Assembly: GCA_007117785.1 (NCBI GenBank)
Contig: SKFV01000068.1
Coordinates: 1-6,241, forward strand
DNA: 6,241 nt
From: Pseudomonas sp.
GTDB lineage: Bacteria; Pseudomonadota; Gammaproteobacteria; Pseudomonadales; Pseudomonadaceae
Direction: 5' to 3'
Part shown: one piece after another, positions 6,190 through 6,241 of the stretch
Position numbering within the stretch: position 1 is the stretch's first letter
How the letters are laid out: the number at the start of each line of letters is the position of its first letter
Position numbers and translations under genes: made by a program
Notes under the pieces: model-generated
Told to the model about the DNA's origin: nothing
What the model saw: the letters and a program-made list of their open reading frames with translations, nothing else
The model's database searches: none

Positions 6190-6234
6190 TGTGCCAAAAA
6201 GGCATAGGCACAATTTGGGCACAGAATGGGCACA
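6190..6234. repeat. 11-base-phased GGCACA repeats with one inverted copy
   Basis: GGCACA occurs at 6207-6212, 6218-6223 and 6229-6234, with starts exactly 11 bases apart. Its reverse complement TGTGCC lies at 6190-6195. Read on the minus strand this is three TGTGCC units in tandem, one per helical turn. Such phased direct repeats resemble binding arrays of OmpR/PhoB-type response regulators, and the position suggests a control region for a gene beyond the right edge. No gene begins within the visible part. Confidence 0.45.
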
Positions 6235-6241
6235 TGACAAG

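Overview
The window looks like a chromosomal stretch of a gammaproteobacterium, probably Pseudomonadales-like. It has mid-50s GC by eye, tightly packed genes with ATGA overlaps, and family-typical protein sequences, but nothing in it fixes a genus. No rRNA, tRNA, insertion sequence or CRISPR array was seen.

Layout: (1) On the minus strand, 873 to 1 carries an ADP-ribosylglycohydrolase (DraG/ARH family) whose C-terminus runs off the left edge. (2) Positions 874-1429 hold no intact gene. They contain the upstream region of that gene, a decayed OB-fold (tRNA_anti-like) gene with no start codon and an in-frame TAA, and the leader of the next gene. (3) On the plus strand, 1430-3858 is a two-gene operon: a 684-residue protein with two AAA+ ATPase modules, overlapping by 4 bases a small gamma-glutamylcyclotransferase-fold protein. 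(4) After a 102-base gap, 3961-6053 is a second two-gene unit: an AI-2E/PerM-family membrane protein, overlapping by 4 bases a WYL-domain transcriptional regulator. (5) The right end has hairpins, including a likely terminator, and then a cluster of 11-base-phased GGCACA repeats that probably belongs to the next gene outside the window.

The most striking signal is a shared operator-like dyad, TGCGAC-N7-GTCGCA. It occurs once upstream of the ADP-ribosylglycohydrolase and once upstream of the tandem AAA+ gene. Half-sites and spacer length are identical, and the sites end 45 and 46 bases before the respective start codons. This suggests the two divergent transcription units are co-regulated by one DNA-binding protein. 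The WYL regulator encoded 3.6 kb downstream is an obvious but unproven candidate. If so, an ADP-ribose hydrolase, a double-ring-type AAA+ ATPase and a GGCT-fold enzyme may act in one response whose substrate cannot be read from the sequence.
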